A DNA stretch of 9,032 nt from the NCBI GenBank assembly GCA_020354155.1, contig CP070644.1, forward strand, positions 1,981,072-1,990,103, given 5' to 3'. The notes beneath the pieces are model-generated. The model was given only the letters and a program-made list of their open reading frames with translations, did no database searches and was not told where the DNA came from. Origin of the DNA: Nitrospiraceae bacterium (GTDB lineage: Bacteria > Nitrospirota > Thermodesulfovibrionia > UBA6902). Shown piece by piece: positions 1-6,628 of this stretch (positions within the stretch are counted from its first letter, which is position 1; every line of letters begins with the position of its first letter). The translations under genes and the position numbers were made by a program.

Positions 1-727
1 GGGATATTCCTGCAGACATTTCTCCAAGCTGGCTCAGTCTCTGTTTCAACTCCACCTGGGCCTCGAGGGCCTTGATCTCCGTAAGGTCAGTGAACACGAA
101 AATAAATCCAATCTGCTGTCCTTCTGCATCCATAAGCTTTGATGTGGTCACGCCAATCCAGAGATGACTGCCGTCATCAGTGACATACTGGTACTCACCT
201 CTGGCAACTACCCTGTTCTCCTCCATAATACTTTTCAGGGGTTCCCTGAAGACCTCCATAAAATCCCTACGAAGGGCCTCTCCTGCCTCTATCCTTAGTA
301 TCTTTTCAGCAGCCCTGTTTATGCTTTTGATTATCATATCGTTTCCCACCGTGATTACGCCGCTCGGCACACTCTGAAGTATATTTTCATTGTAAATCTC
401 CATGCTCTCAGCCCTGTTCTCTGCACGCGATCGAAGTTCCTGCAGTTCTTTTTCTTTCTCTTTCAGCTTTCCCACAACGTCATGAAATGTGTCCACAACA
501 AAACCGACCTCTGAACCCTCCTTCATGTCATCAGGGCTTTTGCTCTGCTTTCTCAAAACAATACTGATTGTCAGGCCAAGCAGTACGATAATGATAATAA
601 GGCCAATACCGATGATATACTGCATGCCTGTGCTGTCCAGGGTAGACGCAAAGATAACGCCAATGATCAATCCCAGAAAGACAAATGAAAGGAGGAGAAG
701 GGCTTTTGAGAAGTCTTTACCTTCCAT
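1..727 (-). CDS. Membrane PAS-domain sensor histidine kinase, truncated by the left window edge
   Basis: This reading frame opens at ATG 727 and stays open to the window edge, giving 242 residues of an incomplete protein. Two hydrophobic segments (about residues 9-29 and 36-58) form a short membrane hairpin with almost no external loop. A charged helical linker follows (about 79-112, many Lys/Glu), then a PAS domain (about 113-222, beginning near NILQSVPSGVI, with the typical aromatic-rich end GFIFVFTDLT). The last visible residues, LGEMSAGIS, are the start of a HisKA H-box, so the phospho-acceptor His should lie within a residue or two of the edge and the ATPase domain beyond it. The gene overlaps the end of the prepilin peptidase by 11 bp and has GAGGTGG as ribosome binding site inside that gene, which implies translational coupling. 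With no large external loop the signal is probably cytoplasmic or membrane-borne. The ligand is unknown. PilS-like is possible but unproven, since classical PilS has more TM segments. Confidence 0.9.
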   Translation of the reverse strand, partial: MEGKDFSKALLLLSFVFLGLIIGVIFASTLDSTGMQYIIGIGLIIIIVLLGLTISIVLRKQSKSPDDMKEGSEVGFVVDTFHDVVGKLKEKEKELQELRSRAENRAESMEIYNENILQSVPSGVITVGNDMIIKSINRAAEKILRIEAGEALRRDFMEVFREPLKSIMEENRVVARGEYQYVTDDGSHLWIGVTTSKLMDAEGQQIGFIFVFTDLTEIKALEAQVELKQRLSQLGEMSAGIS

Positions 728-1508
728 GCAGATACCACCTCAGCAACTCTTCTCCCCAGCACAGACTGATCAGAGCGCCCAGCGCAAGATAGGGGCCGAA
801 GGGAATCCTGGCCCCCCATTCTTTTCCCTTGATCGCGATCAGGGAGACCCCGATAACCGTCCCCAAAAGGCTGCCCATGAATGTTGTGAGAATGACTGCT
901 TTCCAGCCAAGGAGACCGCCTGTCATGGCCATTAGTTTAATATCGCCTCCGCCCATTGCATCCTTTTTCAGTATGGCCCTTCCTGCGACTGCTATGAGAT
1001 AAAATGACCCTCCTCCGGCAAAAAACCCGATGAGTGAAGATGTTAAACCGAGATAGTCCGAGCGGGCAAAGGGATCGGGCAACAGAGTGGAGCCCAGCAG
1101 AATTGCAATGGGAATACCCGGAAGGGTAATACTGTCAGGAATGATCTGATAATCAAGATCAATAAAAAAAATTACAAGCAGGGAAGATACAAAGAGCAGG
1201 TACACCAGCAGCACCCATAACGAATCAGTTCCATACCTGCTGAGAACAAGGGCATACAGGAGTGCATTCAGAACTTCAACAAGGGGGTACCTGATTGATA
1301 CCGGTGACCTGCAGTTCCTGCACTTACCACCGAGAAATATATAACTGAGAACAGGGATGTTGTCATAAAATTTTATGGGCTTCCCACAGGCTGGGCATTG
1401 CGATGAGGGCCGTACGATGGAAAGGTCTTTTGGCAGCCGGTAAATGCACACATTAAGAAATGAGCCAACCACCAGCCCGAAAACAATGATGATGATGTAA
1501 TTAATCAT
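717..1508 (-). CDS. pilD: Type IV prepilin peptidase / N-methyltransferase (PilD family)
   Basis: This is a polytopic inner-membrane aspartic protease of 263 aa that cleaves the leader of type IV prepilins and type II secretion pseudopilins and, in the bifunctional form, methylates the new N-terminus. The N-terminal domain carries GSFLNVCIYRLP (residues 15-26) and the four-cysteine cluster C38-x2-C41 and C63-x2-C66, enclosing NIPVLSYIFLGGKC; this cluster marks the bifunctional, zinc-type enzymes. The peptidase domain has FFIDLDYQIIPD (114-125) and AMGGGDIKL (184-192), which supply the two catalytic aspartates; D189 is the one in the GGGD motif. PFGPYLALGA near the C-terminus is also typical. 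Length matches the family. ATG 1508 is embedded in an ATGA overlap with the stop of the upstream coiled-coil gene, and the 3' end overlaps the PAS kinase by 11 bp. No pilin or secretion-system structural gene is in view, so it may serve substrates encoded elsewhere. Confidence 0.96.
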   Translation of the reverse strand: MINYIIIIVFGLVVGSFLNVCIYRLPKDLSIVRPSSQCPACGKPIKFYDNIPVLSYIFLGGKCRNCRSPVSIRYPLVEVLNALLYALVLSRYGTDSLWVLLVYLLFVSSLLVIFFIDLDYQIIPDSITLPGIPIAILLGSTLLPDPFARSDYLGLTSSLIGFFAGGGSFYLIAVAGRAILKKDAMGGGDIKLMAMTGGLLGWKAVILTTFMGSLLGTVIGVSLIAIKGKEWGARIPFGPYLALGALISLCWGEELLRWYLHGR

Positions 1509-1819
1509 TCCGGCAGTCTGCTATGAGACTGTGCTTCCTTTTTGTAGTCCTTAACTGCCTCCTGAAGATTTTTAACCTCGGAAAGAGCCTGCTGGACAAG
1601 AAAATCCTGAAAGACTGATTCATCCCCCTTTTCTTTTAATTCCAGAACCCGTTTGCCGATGTCTTTGTGAAGATTATCGATCTTTTCTTCAATCTTGCTG
1701 CTCTCATACATCAGTTTTACTATGGACGTCTCGGCCTTTGTCCTTTCTGCAAGAAATACAGCAATCCATCGAATACGCATGAGACCCGTGTTCAAACTGC
1801 TTTTTATCCTGTTTATCAT
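1505..1819 (-). CDS. Small coiled-coil protein of unknown function, upstream of prepilin peptidase
   Basis: This is a 104-aa protein I do not recognise. The N-terminal 25 residues are basic with a moderately hydrophobic stretch (MRIRWIAVFLAE), which could bind a membrane surface but is too short and charged for a convincing TM helix. The rest is highly charged and helical, with heptad-like spacing of Leu/Ile/Val (residues about 32-95), so a coiled coil is likely. There are no cysteines or obvious catalytic motifs. The start chosen is ATG 1819, because GGAGGGG sits 3 bases upstream; a TTG at 1831 in the same frame would add four residues but lies inside that ribosome binding site. Its TGA overlaps the prepilin peptidase ATG as ATGA, so the two are probably translationally coupled. 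A role as accessory factor for pilin or secretion assembly is inferred from position only. Confidence 0.8.
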   Translation of the reverse strand: MINRIKSSLNTGLMRIRWIAVFLAERTKAETSIVKLMYESSKIEEKIDNLHKDIGKRVLELKEKGDESVFQDFLVQQALSEVKNLQEAVKDYKKEAQSHSRLPE

Positions 1820-1822
1820 AAT

Positions 1823-1829
1823 CCCCTCC
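1823..1829 (-). promoter_or_regulatory. Ribosome binding site fixing the coiled-coil gene start
   Basis: GGAGGGG on the minus strand, 3 bases before ATG 1819. It is among the strongest Shine-Dalgarno matches in the window and excludes the in-frame TTG at 1831, which overlaps it. Confidence 0.7.
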
Positions 1830-1837
1830 AATCATTC

Positions 1838-1918
1838 GAGTCAGGAGTAGGGAGTTTTGAGTCAGGAGGAAGAAATAGTAACGCCTGACTTATCACCCAT
1901 AACTCTTTACTCCACACT
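1838..1918. repeat. Degenerate heptamer repeat arranged as an inverted array
   Basis: The gap between recG and the coiled-coil gene is almost wholly built from 7-base units. On the plus strand, units beginning at 1839, 1846, 1853 and 1860 read AGTCAGG, AGTAGGG, AGTTTTG and AGTCAGG. After a 17-base A-rich spacer (1867-1883) the orientation flips: CCTGACT at 1884-1890 is the exact reverse complement of AGTCAGG, and the following 7-base blocks (1891-1897, 1898-1904, 1905-1911, 1912-1918) end mostly in ACT, the complement of AGT. The array can therefore fold around a 7-bp perfect stem (1860-1866 with 1884-1890). No U-tract follows on either strand, so it is not an ordinary intrinsic terminator. 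Such units recall the short heptamer repeats of some bacterial intergenic regions, but the family is not identified here. Confidence 0.6.
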
Positions 1919-1919
1919 C

Positions 1920-4052
1920 TCAGCTTTTTATGAGTTCCAGCATTCCCATCCATTTTTCTGTCAATCGATTTCTCAGCAAGGGGTAGTTCTTTAAAGAAGG
2001 ATCTTTCTCAATCAAGGAAAAGGCATCCCTTCTTGCAACTTCCAGTACCCTTACATCCCGTACTATATTAGCAATTTTCAGCTCAGGAATTCCCGACTGC
2101 CTGGTACCGAAAAAATCCCCTGGTCCTCTGATGGCGAGGTCCTCTTCAGCAATTCTAAAACCATCACAGGTCAATTCCATTGCCTTCAACCGTTTTTTGC
2201 CTTCCTCACTGAAGGGAGGATATCCCATAAGCAGGCAATATGAATCATGGGTGCCCCTCCCTATCCTTCCCCGTAACTGGTGCAGCTGGGCAAGACCAAA
2301 ACGCTCGGCATGCACTATGAGCATCAGTGACGCATTGGGAACATCGATGCCGACCTCGATAACCGTCGTCGATACCAGGAGGTCGATGTCGCCGGACTTG
2401 AAGAGGGCCATCACCTCTTCTCTCTCCCTATGATTCATTCTGCCGTGGACGAGTCCGACTTTTTTATCAGAAAATATTTTTTTAAATGCCTCGTAGCCGT
2501 CAAGGGCTGATTTAAGATCAAGTTTTTCTGATTCTTCGATGAGGGGGTACACGATGTACGCCTGTCTGCCCTTGGAAAGCTCGCCCCCAATCAATTCAAT
2601 CACCCTGTCTTTTTGAGCCGGAAAATAGACCTTTGTTCTGACGGGCCTGCGTCCTGCGGGCAGTTCATCAATAATCGACACGTCAAGATCTCCATAGAGT
2701 GTGAGGGCAAGGGTCCGTGGTATAGGGGTTGCCGTCATGATAAGGATATCAGGGTTGAGCCCTTTTCTCTTCATATCTGCCCTCTGCATAACACCGAATC
2801 TGTGCTGTTCATCAATGATGGCAAGGCCGAGGTTCTTAAACTTTACTTCCTCCTGAATGATGGCATGAGTTCCTATGATAATCTGTGACTTTCCGCTCGC
2901 AATATCTTCAATGGGCCTCTCCCTGACGCTTGCTGTCAGGAGAACAACATGCAGTCCAAGGGCCTCTACAAGTTTGTGAATGTTTATGTAATGCTGCTCT
3001 GCAAGGAGTTCTGTTGGTGCCATGAGACAGCTCTGATAGTTGTTTTCTGCTGCAGTAAGCATTGCTGTGAGGGCCACAACCGTCTTTCCGCAGCCAACAT
3101 CACCATGGACCATCCTGTTCATGGGAATGTCCTTCTCCATATCTTCCCTAATCTCCTGAAGCACCCTTTTTTGTGCTCCAGTGAGCTGAAAAGGCAGGGA
3201 ATCAAGAAAACTGTTTACAAGGGTCCCTTTCTGCTGAAAACTGATCCCCTTTTGAGCAACATCCTGCTTCTTCATCAGGGCAAGACCAAGCTCAAGCATG
3301 AAAAACTCATCAAATATAAGTCGCCTGTGGGCCTCGCTGGCTCCTGCATTCAGATCATGGATGTTCTGAATCTCATCGGGAAAGTGGGCCTCCCTGATGG
3401 CCCATTGCAAGGGCCTTAAACCGTTCCTTTGAAGAATTTCTTCGGGCAGGTAGTCTCTGAAACGAGCTGCATGGATCTGTACAGTGTTGAACAGTAATGT
3501 TCTCAACTGTTTTGGCGAAATACCTTCCGTTGCATTGTATACGGGTATGATTCTCGACATATGCACCGGTGTGTCGTCGCTGTCAAGGATTTCAAAATCT
3601 GGATTTTCCATCTCCAGACCGCTTCCAGAGTAAGGGTTTCCCCTGACCACTCCGCTCAGAAGGACCTTCTGTTCTTTTTTGAAGTACTTTTTGAGATAGG
3701 CCTGATTAAACCATTTCGCCGTCAGGGAACCTGTCCTGTCAGACAGACCAAGCTGAAAAATCTTCATTCTTCTTCTCGGCGTAACAACAATCCTGATGGA
3801 TGTCACCTCCCCCATAACTGTTGCCTGACTTCCGTGGGACAGGTTGTTTATTTCAGTCAGGTTCTTTCTGTCTTCATATCGCCAGGGGAAGAAATAAAGA
3901 AGATCTTCAAGGGTCTTTACTCCCAGCTTTTCAAGGAGCCTTGCCCGGGCAGGGCCCACTCCCTTTAAAAACTGGACAGGGGTATCTGTGGATATATGTG
4001 GTGTTGAAGTGACAGGTTTTTTCCCGGGAACTTTCTCAGTCCTGTTGTTCAT
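1920..4052 (-). CDS. recG: ATP-dependent DNA helicase RecG
   Basis: RecG is a superfamily 2 double-strand DNA translocase that remodels stalled replication forks and branch-migrates Holliday junctions and D- or R-loops. The 710-aa product is full length (E. coli RecG is 693). The N-terminal wedge/OB region (about 25-230) holds FLKGVGPARARLLEKLG and FFPWRYEDR. The helicase core shows Walker A GDVGCGKT (317-324), the DEQH box (414-417) followed by RFGVMQR, TATPIPRTLA (440-449), and motif VI QLRGRIGRG (592-600). The RecG-specific C-terminal motif GFRIAEEDLAIRGPGDFFGT (631-650) ending in RQSG distinguishes it from Mfd and PriA. ATG 4052 overlaps the nusA end by 17 bp; the only purine-rich motif nearby (GAGG) abuts the ATG, so initiation probably relies on coupling to nusA. 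About 25 residues precede the conserved wedge, so a slightly later start cannot be excluded. The position directly after nusA is unusual. Confidence 0.98.
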   Translation of the reverse strand: MNNRTEKVPGKKPVTSTPHISTDTPVQFLKGVGPARARLLEKLGVKTLEDLLYFFPWRYEDRKNLTEINNLSHGSQATVMGEVTSIRIVVTPRRRMKIFQLGLSDRTGSLTAKWFNQAYLKKYFKKEQKVLLSGVVRGNPYSGSGLEMENPDFEILDSDDTPVHMSRIIPVYNATEGISPKQLRTLLFNTVQIHAARFRDYLPEEILQRNGLRPLQWAIREAHFPDEIQNIHDLNAGASEAHRRLIFDEFFMLELGLALMKKQDVAQKGISFQQKGTLVNSFLDSLPFQLTGAQKRVLQEIREDMEKDIPMNRMVHGDVGCGKTVVALTAMLTAAENNYQSCLMAPTELLAEQHYINIHKLVEALGLHVVLLTASVRERPIEDIASGKSQIIIGTHAIIQEEVKFKNLGLAIIDEQHRFGVMQRADMKRKGLNPDILIMTATPIPRTLALTLYGDLDVSIIDELPAGRRPVRTKVYFPAQKDRVIELIGGELSKGRQAYIVYPLIEESEKLDLKSALDGYEAFKKIFSDKKVGLVHGRMNHREREEVMALFKSGDIDLLVSTTVIEVGIDVPNASLMLIVHAERFGLAQLHQLRGRIGRGTHDSYCLLMGYPPFSEEGKKRLKAMELTCDGFRIAEEDLAIRGPGDFFGTRQSGIPELKIANIVRDVRVLEVARRDAFSLIEKDPSLKNYPLLRNRLTEKWMGMLELIKS

Positions 4053-5169
4053 CCTCAGAGGCTTGATCCTCTTCAGTCAACGAGCTTTCGCTCTGCAATT
4101 CCTCAAGCTGAGACTCAATTTCGCCTTTTCTCATCTTGTTATATTCTGACTCGCTTATAATATCAATGTCCCAGCCTGTAAGTCTCATAGCCAGCCTCAC
4201 ATTCTGCCCCCGCTTTCCAATGGCAATGGAAAGCTGCTGGTCCGCTACAACGACCATTGCAGATTTTTCCTCCTCGTTAATGCCGATGCTTTCCACGTGG
4301 GCCGGGCTCAGGGCCTTTGCTATCAGTACTCTTGGATCATCCGTCCAGGGAATAATATCTATTCTTTCTCCTCTGAGTTCTCGCACGATAGACTGAACAC
4401 GAGTTCCTTTCATACCGACACAGGCACCGACGGGGTCAACCATCTGGTTTTTTGAATATACCGTCAGCTTTGTTCTTTCGCCTGCTTCCCTGACAATCCC
4501 CTCTATCGTGACAAGGCCTTCGTAAATCTCCGGTATTTCCATCTTGAACAGTTCAGCCACAAAGTTGGGATGAGTCCTTGAAAGGAGAATGACAGGTCCC
4601 TTGGGTGTCACCTTCACTTCTTCTATATAGGTCCTGATCGTCTCACCACGCTTCAGATTTTCCGTGGGCAATGTAGATTTAACAGGAAGGACACACTCTG
4701 CCCTTCCGAGGGCAACATAGTAACTTCCCTTTTCTCTGCGCATCACCACTCCACTGACAATCTGTCCTGCTTTGTCTTTGTATTCTTCATAGATGGCTTC
4801 TTTCTCAGCTTCCTTGACCCTCTGAAAAAGGACCTGCTTTGCTGTCTGGGCCGCAATCCTGCCAAAATTCTCCACAGCTATCGGGATCTCCAGTGTATCC
4901 CCTTCCTTGATTGTCTTCTTGATCTTCTTTGCTTCTTTCAGGACAATCTCTTCTTCAGGGTTTTCAACCTTTGCTACAACTGTCTTCAAGGCGTTCATTG
5001 CAATCTCTCCGGATTCATGGTCTATCTTTATGCTTATCTCAGCGGCCAAGCCATATTTTTTTCTCACTGCAGAGAGAAGTGCAGACTCAAGGGTTTCAAG
5101 TATGGACTCCTTGGATATCCCTCGTTCTTTGCTCATCTGTTCAATGATATGAATAAGTTCTCGGTTCAT
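4036..5169 (-). CDS. nusA: Transcription termination/antitermination factor NusA
   Basis: NusA binds RNA polymerase near the RNA exit channel, promotes pausing and intrinsic termination, and takes part in antitermination of rRNA operons. The 377-aa product has the N-terminal polymerase-binding domain (1-125, starting MNRELIHIIEQMSKERGISK), an S1 domain (about 132-200, with GSYYVALGRAECVLP), KH1 (about 228-285, with VGACVGMKGTRV and DIIPWTDDP) and KH2 (about 300-345, with LSIAIGKRGQNVRLA). It ends in a short acidic tail (about 350-377) and lacks the two acidic-repeat domains of E. coli NusA (495 aa). That is the common short form found outside Gammaproteobacteria. ATG 5169 follows the rimP TAG with no gap, and GGAGG lies 5 bases upstream inside rimP. 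The 3' end overlaps recG. infB, the usual downstream neighbour, is absent from this window. Confidence 0.98.
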   Translation of the reverse strand: MNRELIHIIEQMSKERGISKESILETLESALLSAVRKKYGLAAEISIKIDHESGEIAMNALKTVVAKVENPEEEIVLKEAKKIKKTIKEGDTLEIPIAVENFGRIAAQTAKQVLFQRVKEAEKEAIYEEYKDKAGQIVSGVVMRREKGSYYVALGRAECVLPVKSTLPTENLKRGETIRTYIEEVKVTPKGPVILLSRTHPNFVAELFKMEIPEIYEGLVTIEGIVREAGERTKLTVYSKNQMVDPVGACVGMKGTRVQSIVRELRGERIDIIPWTDDPRVLIAKALSPAHVESIGINEEEKSAMVVVADQQLSIAIGKRGQNVRLAMRLTGWDIDIISESEYNKMRKGEIESQLEELQSESSLTEEDQASEDEQQD

Positions 5170-5634
5170 CTATACCTCCACTTCCAGCCTTGCCTTTGAT
5201 ATATTTTCATAGGGTATCGTGATAGTCCTGTCTTTTTGAAGAAGGATCCGGATATCACTGTCACCGGCTTCAACGATCTGTCCGACAAAAAAATTCTGTT
5301 TCTCGATGGGGTCAATGGTAATCACTCTCGCTCTGCTGCCGGAGTATTTCCTGAAATCCTCCGGCTTTCTCAATGGCCTGTCCAGACCCGGGGAGGAGAC
5401 CTCCAGTACATAGGAGTAGGGAATTGGGTCTTCCACATCGAGGACAGCCTCGATTTCCCTGCTTACCCGCTCACAGTCATCAATCGTGACTCCGCCTTTC
5501 CTGTCGATAAAAACCCGCAGGAGAGCCTTCCCCTTCATCCTTTTGAACTCCAGTTCATCAAGCTCAATTCCAAGGGATTCAATGACCGGCTCTATCAAAT
5601 CAGTTACTTTCACTATCAAGTCGCTTAAACTCAT
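5170..5634 (-). CDS. rimP: Ribosome maturation factor RimP
   Basis: RimP assists late maturation of the 30S ribosomal subunit. The 154-aa product has the N-terminal alpha/beta domain with LRVFIDRKGGVTIDDCERVSR (about 39-59) and the signature YVLEVSSPGLDRPL (75-88), then an SH3-like C-terminal domain (about 92-154). Length agrees with the family (about 150 aa in E. coli). The start chosen is ATG 5634, giving MSLSDLIVKV, with AGGGA just upstream. A longer frame from GTG 5670 would add 12 residues, but that codon lies inside the hairpin at 5653-5674 and has no ribosome binding site, so it is rejected. The stop TAG is followed at once by the nusA ATG, the conserved rimP-nusA order. Confidence 0.96.
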   Translation of the reverse strand: MSLSDLIVKVTDLIEPVIESLGIELDELEFKRMKGKALLRVFIDRKGGVTIDDCERVSREIEAVLDVEDPIPYSYVLEVSSPGLDRPLRKPEDFRKYSGSRARVITIDPIEKQNFFVGQIVEAGDSDIRILLQKDRTITIPYENISKARLEVEV

Positions 5635-5642
5635 TATTCCCT

Positions 5643-5674
5643 GTAAAAACAAAAGAGTGGGTAAACCCACTCTT
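5643..5674 (-). terminator. Intrinsic terminator/attenuator hairpin in front of rimP
   Basis: A perfect 10-bp inverted repeat, AAGAGTGGGT (5653-5662) and ACCCACTCTT (5665-5674), leaves a 2-base centre; as RNA it is more likely a 9-bp stem with a 4-base loop. Read on the minus strand it is followed by TTGTTTTT, making a U-rich tract of about 10 bases (5654-5645). On the plus strand no T-run follows, so it acts leftward. It ends about 10 bases before the rimP ATG. It could be a leader attenuator for rimP-nusA-recG, which fits known NusA autoregulation of such operons in E. coli, or a partial terminator for hpt and the lipoprotein gene. No clear anti-terminator pairing was seen. Confidence 0.75.
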
Positions 5675-5711
5675 CTACAAAACGCCCAAGGTGTGAAAAC
5701 TAATTATTGAC

Positions 5712-5740
5712 AGAATACCATGTTCACCCCAAAAACACAA
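5712..5740 (-). promoter_or_regulatory. Candidate sigma-70 promoter for rimP-nusA-recG
   Basis: On the minus strand, TTGTGT (5740-5735) and TATTCT (5717-5712) are separated by 17 bases, and TG lies one base before the -10, forming an extended -10 element. Transcription would begin near 5705, giving a leader of about 70 bases that contains the hairpin at 5653-5674. Hexamer matches are only moderate, so the call rests mainly on spacing, the extended -10 and position between the lipoprotein stop and rimP. Confidence 0.45.
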
Positions 5741-5765
5741 GAGGCTTTCAACTCATGGGACAGAA

Positions 5766-5936
5766 TCAATACGGCGGTGTCCCCTTGGGTACCGGTGCCG
5801 GCTCATCGGGATTGAATTTTCTTTCTTCTTCTGTCTGAGAAACCTTTTGCGGTGTGTCGGATTTCTTGCATCCATAGGTGAAAGCAAGCGCCAGGGCAAA
5901 AAGACAACTCACTGCAACCCTTACAATATTCCTCAC
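5766..5936 (-). CDS. Small putative lipoprotein (56 aa)
   Basis: This short gene starts at GTG 5936, with AGGAG 7 bases upstream, and ends at TGA 5766. The product has a basic N-terminus (residues 1-6, MRNIVR), a hydrophobic core (about 7-21, VAVSCLFALALAFTY), then GC at 22-23 followed by KKSD. This is the shape of a lipoprotein signal peptide with Cys23 as the lipidated residue. The mature part is only 34 aa, hydrophilic, and ends in a Pro-rich tail (about 43-56, with PDEPAPVPKG). The lipobox reads TYGC; Tyr at -2 and Thr at -3 depart from the usual L-(A/S)-(G/A)-C, so processing is less certain. It follows hpt on the same strand and precedes the rimP hairpin, so co-transcription with hpt is likely. 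I do not recognise the family and cannot give a function beyond probable envelope location. Confidence 0.7.
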   Translation of the reverse strand: MRNIVRVAVSCLFALALAFTYGCKKSDTPQKVSQTEEERKFNPDEPAPVPKGTPPY

Positions 5937-6001
5937 ACATTCACTCCTGAAAGAGCTTGTTTTTGTTCATTCAGTAATAGTTCAACATCAATTGCCTTCA
6001 T
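5933..6001 (-). CDS. Possible 22-aa ORF between hpt and the lipoprotein gene
   Basis: An ATG at 6001, 8 bases after the hpt stop, opens a 22-codon frame beginning MKAIDVELLL and ending at TGA 5933. Its stop overlaps the lipoprotein GTG start as GTGA, the geometry of translationally coupled genes. The ribosome binding site is poor: GGAG is about 17 bases away and only A-rich sequence is near. It could be a leader peptide whose translation feeds the lipoprotein gene, a short independent peptide, or chance. The GTGA overlap is the only positive evidence. Confidence 0.25.
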   Translation of the reverse strand: MKAIDVELLLNEQKQALSGVNV

Positions 6002-6009
6002 CTTTTTTC

Positions 6010-6531
6010 TTATCTTTTCTCCTTGCAGATCGCTATGTACGGCAGGTTTCTGAATCTTCCTTCATAATCAAGTCCATATCCCACAACATATTCATCGGGG
6101 ATGTCAAAACCAATATAGTCAAGACCGACATCCACTTTCCTTCTCGCCTGTTTGTTCAGCAGGGCACATATCCTGACTGAAGCGGGATTTTGCATGAACA
6201 ACTGATCTTTCAGATGCTGCAGCGTCAGTCCTGTATCAGCTATGTCCTCTATTAGCAACACATCCTTGCCTGCTATGTCTTCTCTCATATTGCACATAAC
6301 CTTTATCTCACCGGAAGAAGAGGTTTTCACATAACTTGATACAAGAAGGAAATCAACCTTTAACGGAACTTCAATGCGCTTCACGATATCCGAAAAAAAC
6401 ATAAAAGCTCCCTTCAATATGCATACGGCCACCAGTTCCCTGTCCTGGTAGTCTCTGGATATTCGCAGAGCAAGTTCGGCAACTTTCTTCTGAATCTGTT
6501 CTACAGACAACAGAGGTTTTCCTGTTATCAT
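6010..6531 (-). CDS. hpt: Hypoxanthine phosphoribosyltransferase
   Basis: This cytoplasmic purine-salvage enzyme converts hypoxanthine (and often guanine) plus PRPP to IMP (GMP). The 173-aa product is the usual length. It shows the LKG loop (39-41), the flexible active-site loop around SSYVKTSSSGEIKV (65-78), the PRPP-binding motif LLIEDIADTGLTL (92-104), with acidic E95/D96, and the C-terminal DYIGFDIPDEYVVGYGLDYE (138-157) followed by RNLPYI, which is diagnostic of bacterial Hpt rather than other PRTases. ATG 6531 has AAGGAG 5 bases upstream. It is the first minus-strand gene at the divergent junction and probably heads a short transcript with the downstream lipoprotein gene. Confidence 0.97.
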   Translation of the reverse strand: MITGKPLLSVEQIQKKVAELALRISRDYQDRELVAVCILKGAFMFFSDIVKRIEVPLKVDFLLVSSYVKTSSSGEIKVMCNMREDIAGKDVLLIEDIADTGLTLQHLKDQLFMQNPASVRICALLNKQARRKVDVGLDYIGFDIPDEYVVGYGLDYEGRFRNLPYIAICKEKR

Positions 6532-6575
6532 ACAAGCTCCTTCTGTTAGAAAATCTGTGAAATACGCTGTCTTTT

Positions 6576-6606
6576 ATTATATAGAATCGAAGCAAAGAAT
6601 GCACAA
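6576..6606 (-). promoter_or_regulatory. Candidate sigma-70 promoter for hpt
   Basis: On the minus strand, TTGTGC (6606-6601) is followed after 17 bases by TATATA (6583-6578), or after 19 bases by a perfect TATAAT (6581-6576). The start would be near 6570, leaving a leader of about 40 bases before hpt. It is the best promoter match on this strand in the divergent gap. Confidence 0.55.
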
Positions 6607-6611
6607 TTTCC

Positions 6612-6624
6612 CTATATTTTATAG
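6612..6624. promoter_or_regulatory. AT-rich dyad CTATA-TTT-TATAG between divergent promoters
   Basis: Five-base inverted arms (6612-6616 and 6620-6624) flank a 3-base spacer, between the hpt -35 and the kinase -35. Its spacer length matches that of the second dyad at 6639-6653, and the two centres are 28 bp apart. Arms this short in AT-rich DNA can arise by chance, so an operator role is only a possibility. Confidence 0.25.
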
Positions 6625-6628
6625 TAGT

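Noticed and set aside
489..935. 148-codon open frame on the plus strand across the PAS kinase/prepilin peptidase junction
   Set aside because: It is antisense to two well-supported genes with intact motifs, and its product has no recognisable domain.
1820..1831. Coiled-coil protein starting at TTG 1831
   Set aside because: The codon overlaps the GGAGGGG ribosome binding site that serves ATG 1819.
1860..1890. Inverted repeat AGTCAGG/CCTGACT as an intrinsic terminator for recG
   Set aside because: The stem is only 7 bp with a 17-base loop, and no T-run follows on the minus strand.
2949..3419. 156-codon open frame on the plus strand inside recG
   Set aside because: It lies wholly opposite the RecG helicase core, is Cys/His-rich in a way expected from an antisense shadow, and has no ribosome binding site or context.
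5635..5670. Longer RimP starting at GTG 5670
   Set aside because: The extra 12 codons lie in the terminator-like hairpin and its U-tract, without a ribosome binding site, and RimP homologues begin near the ATG at 5634.
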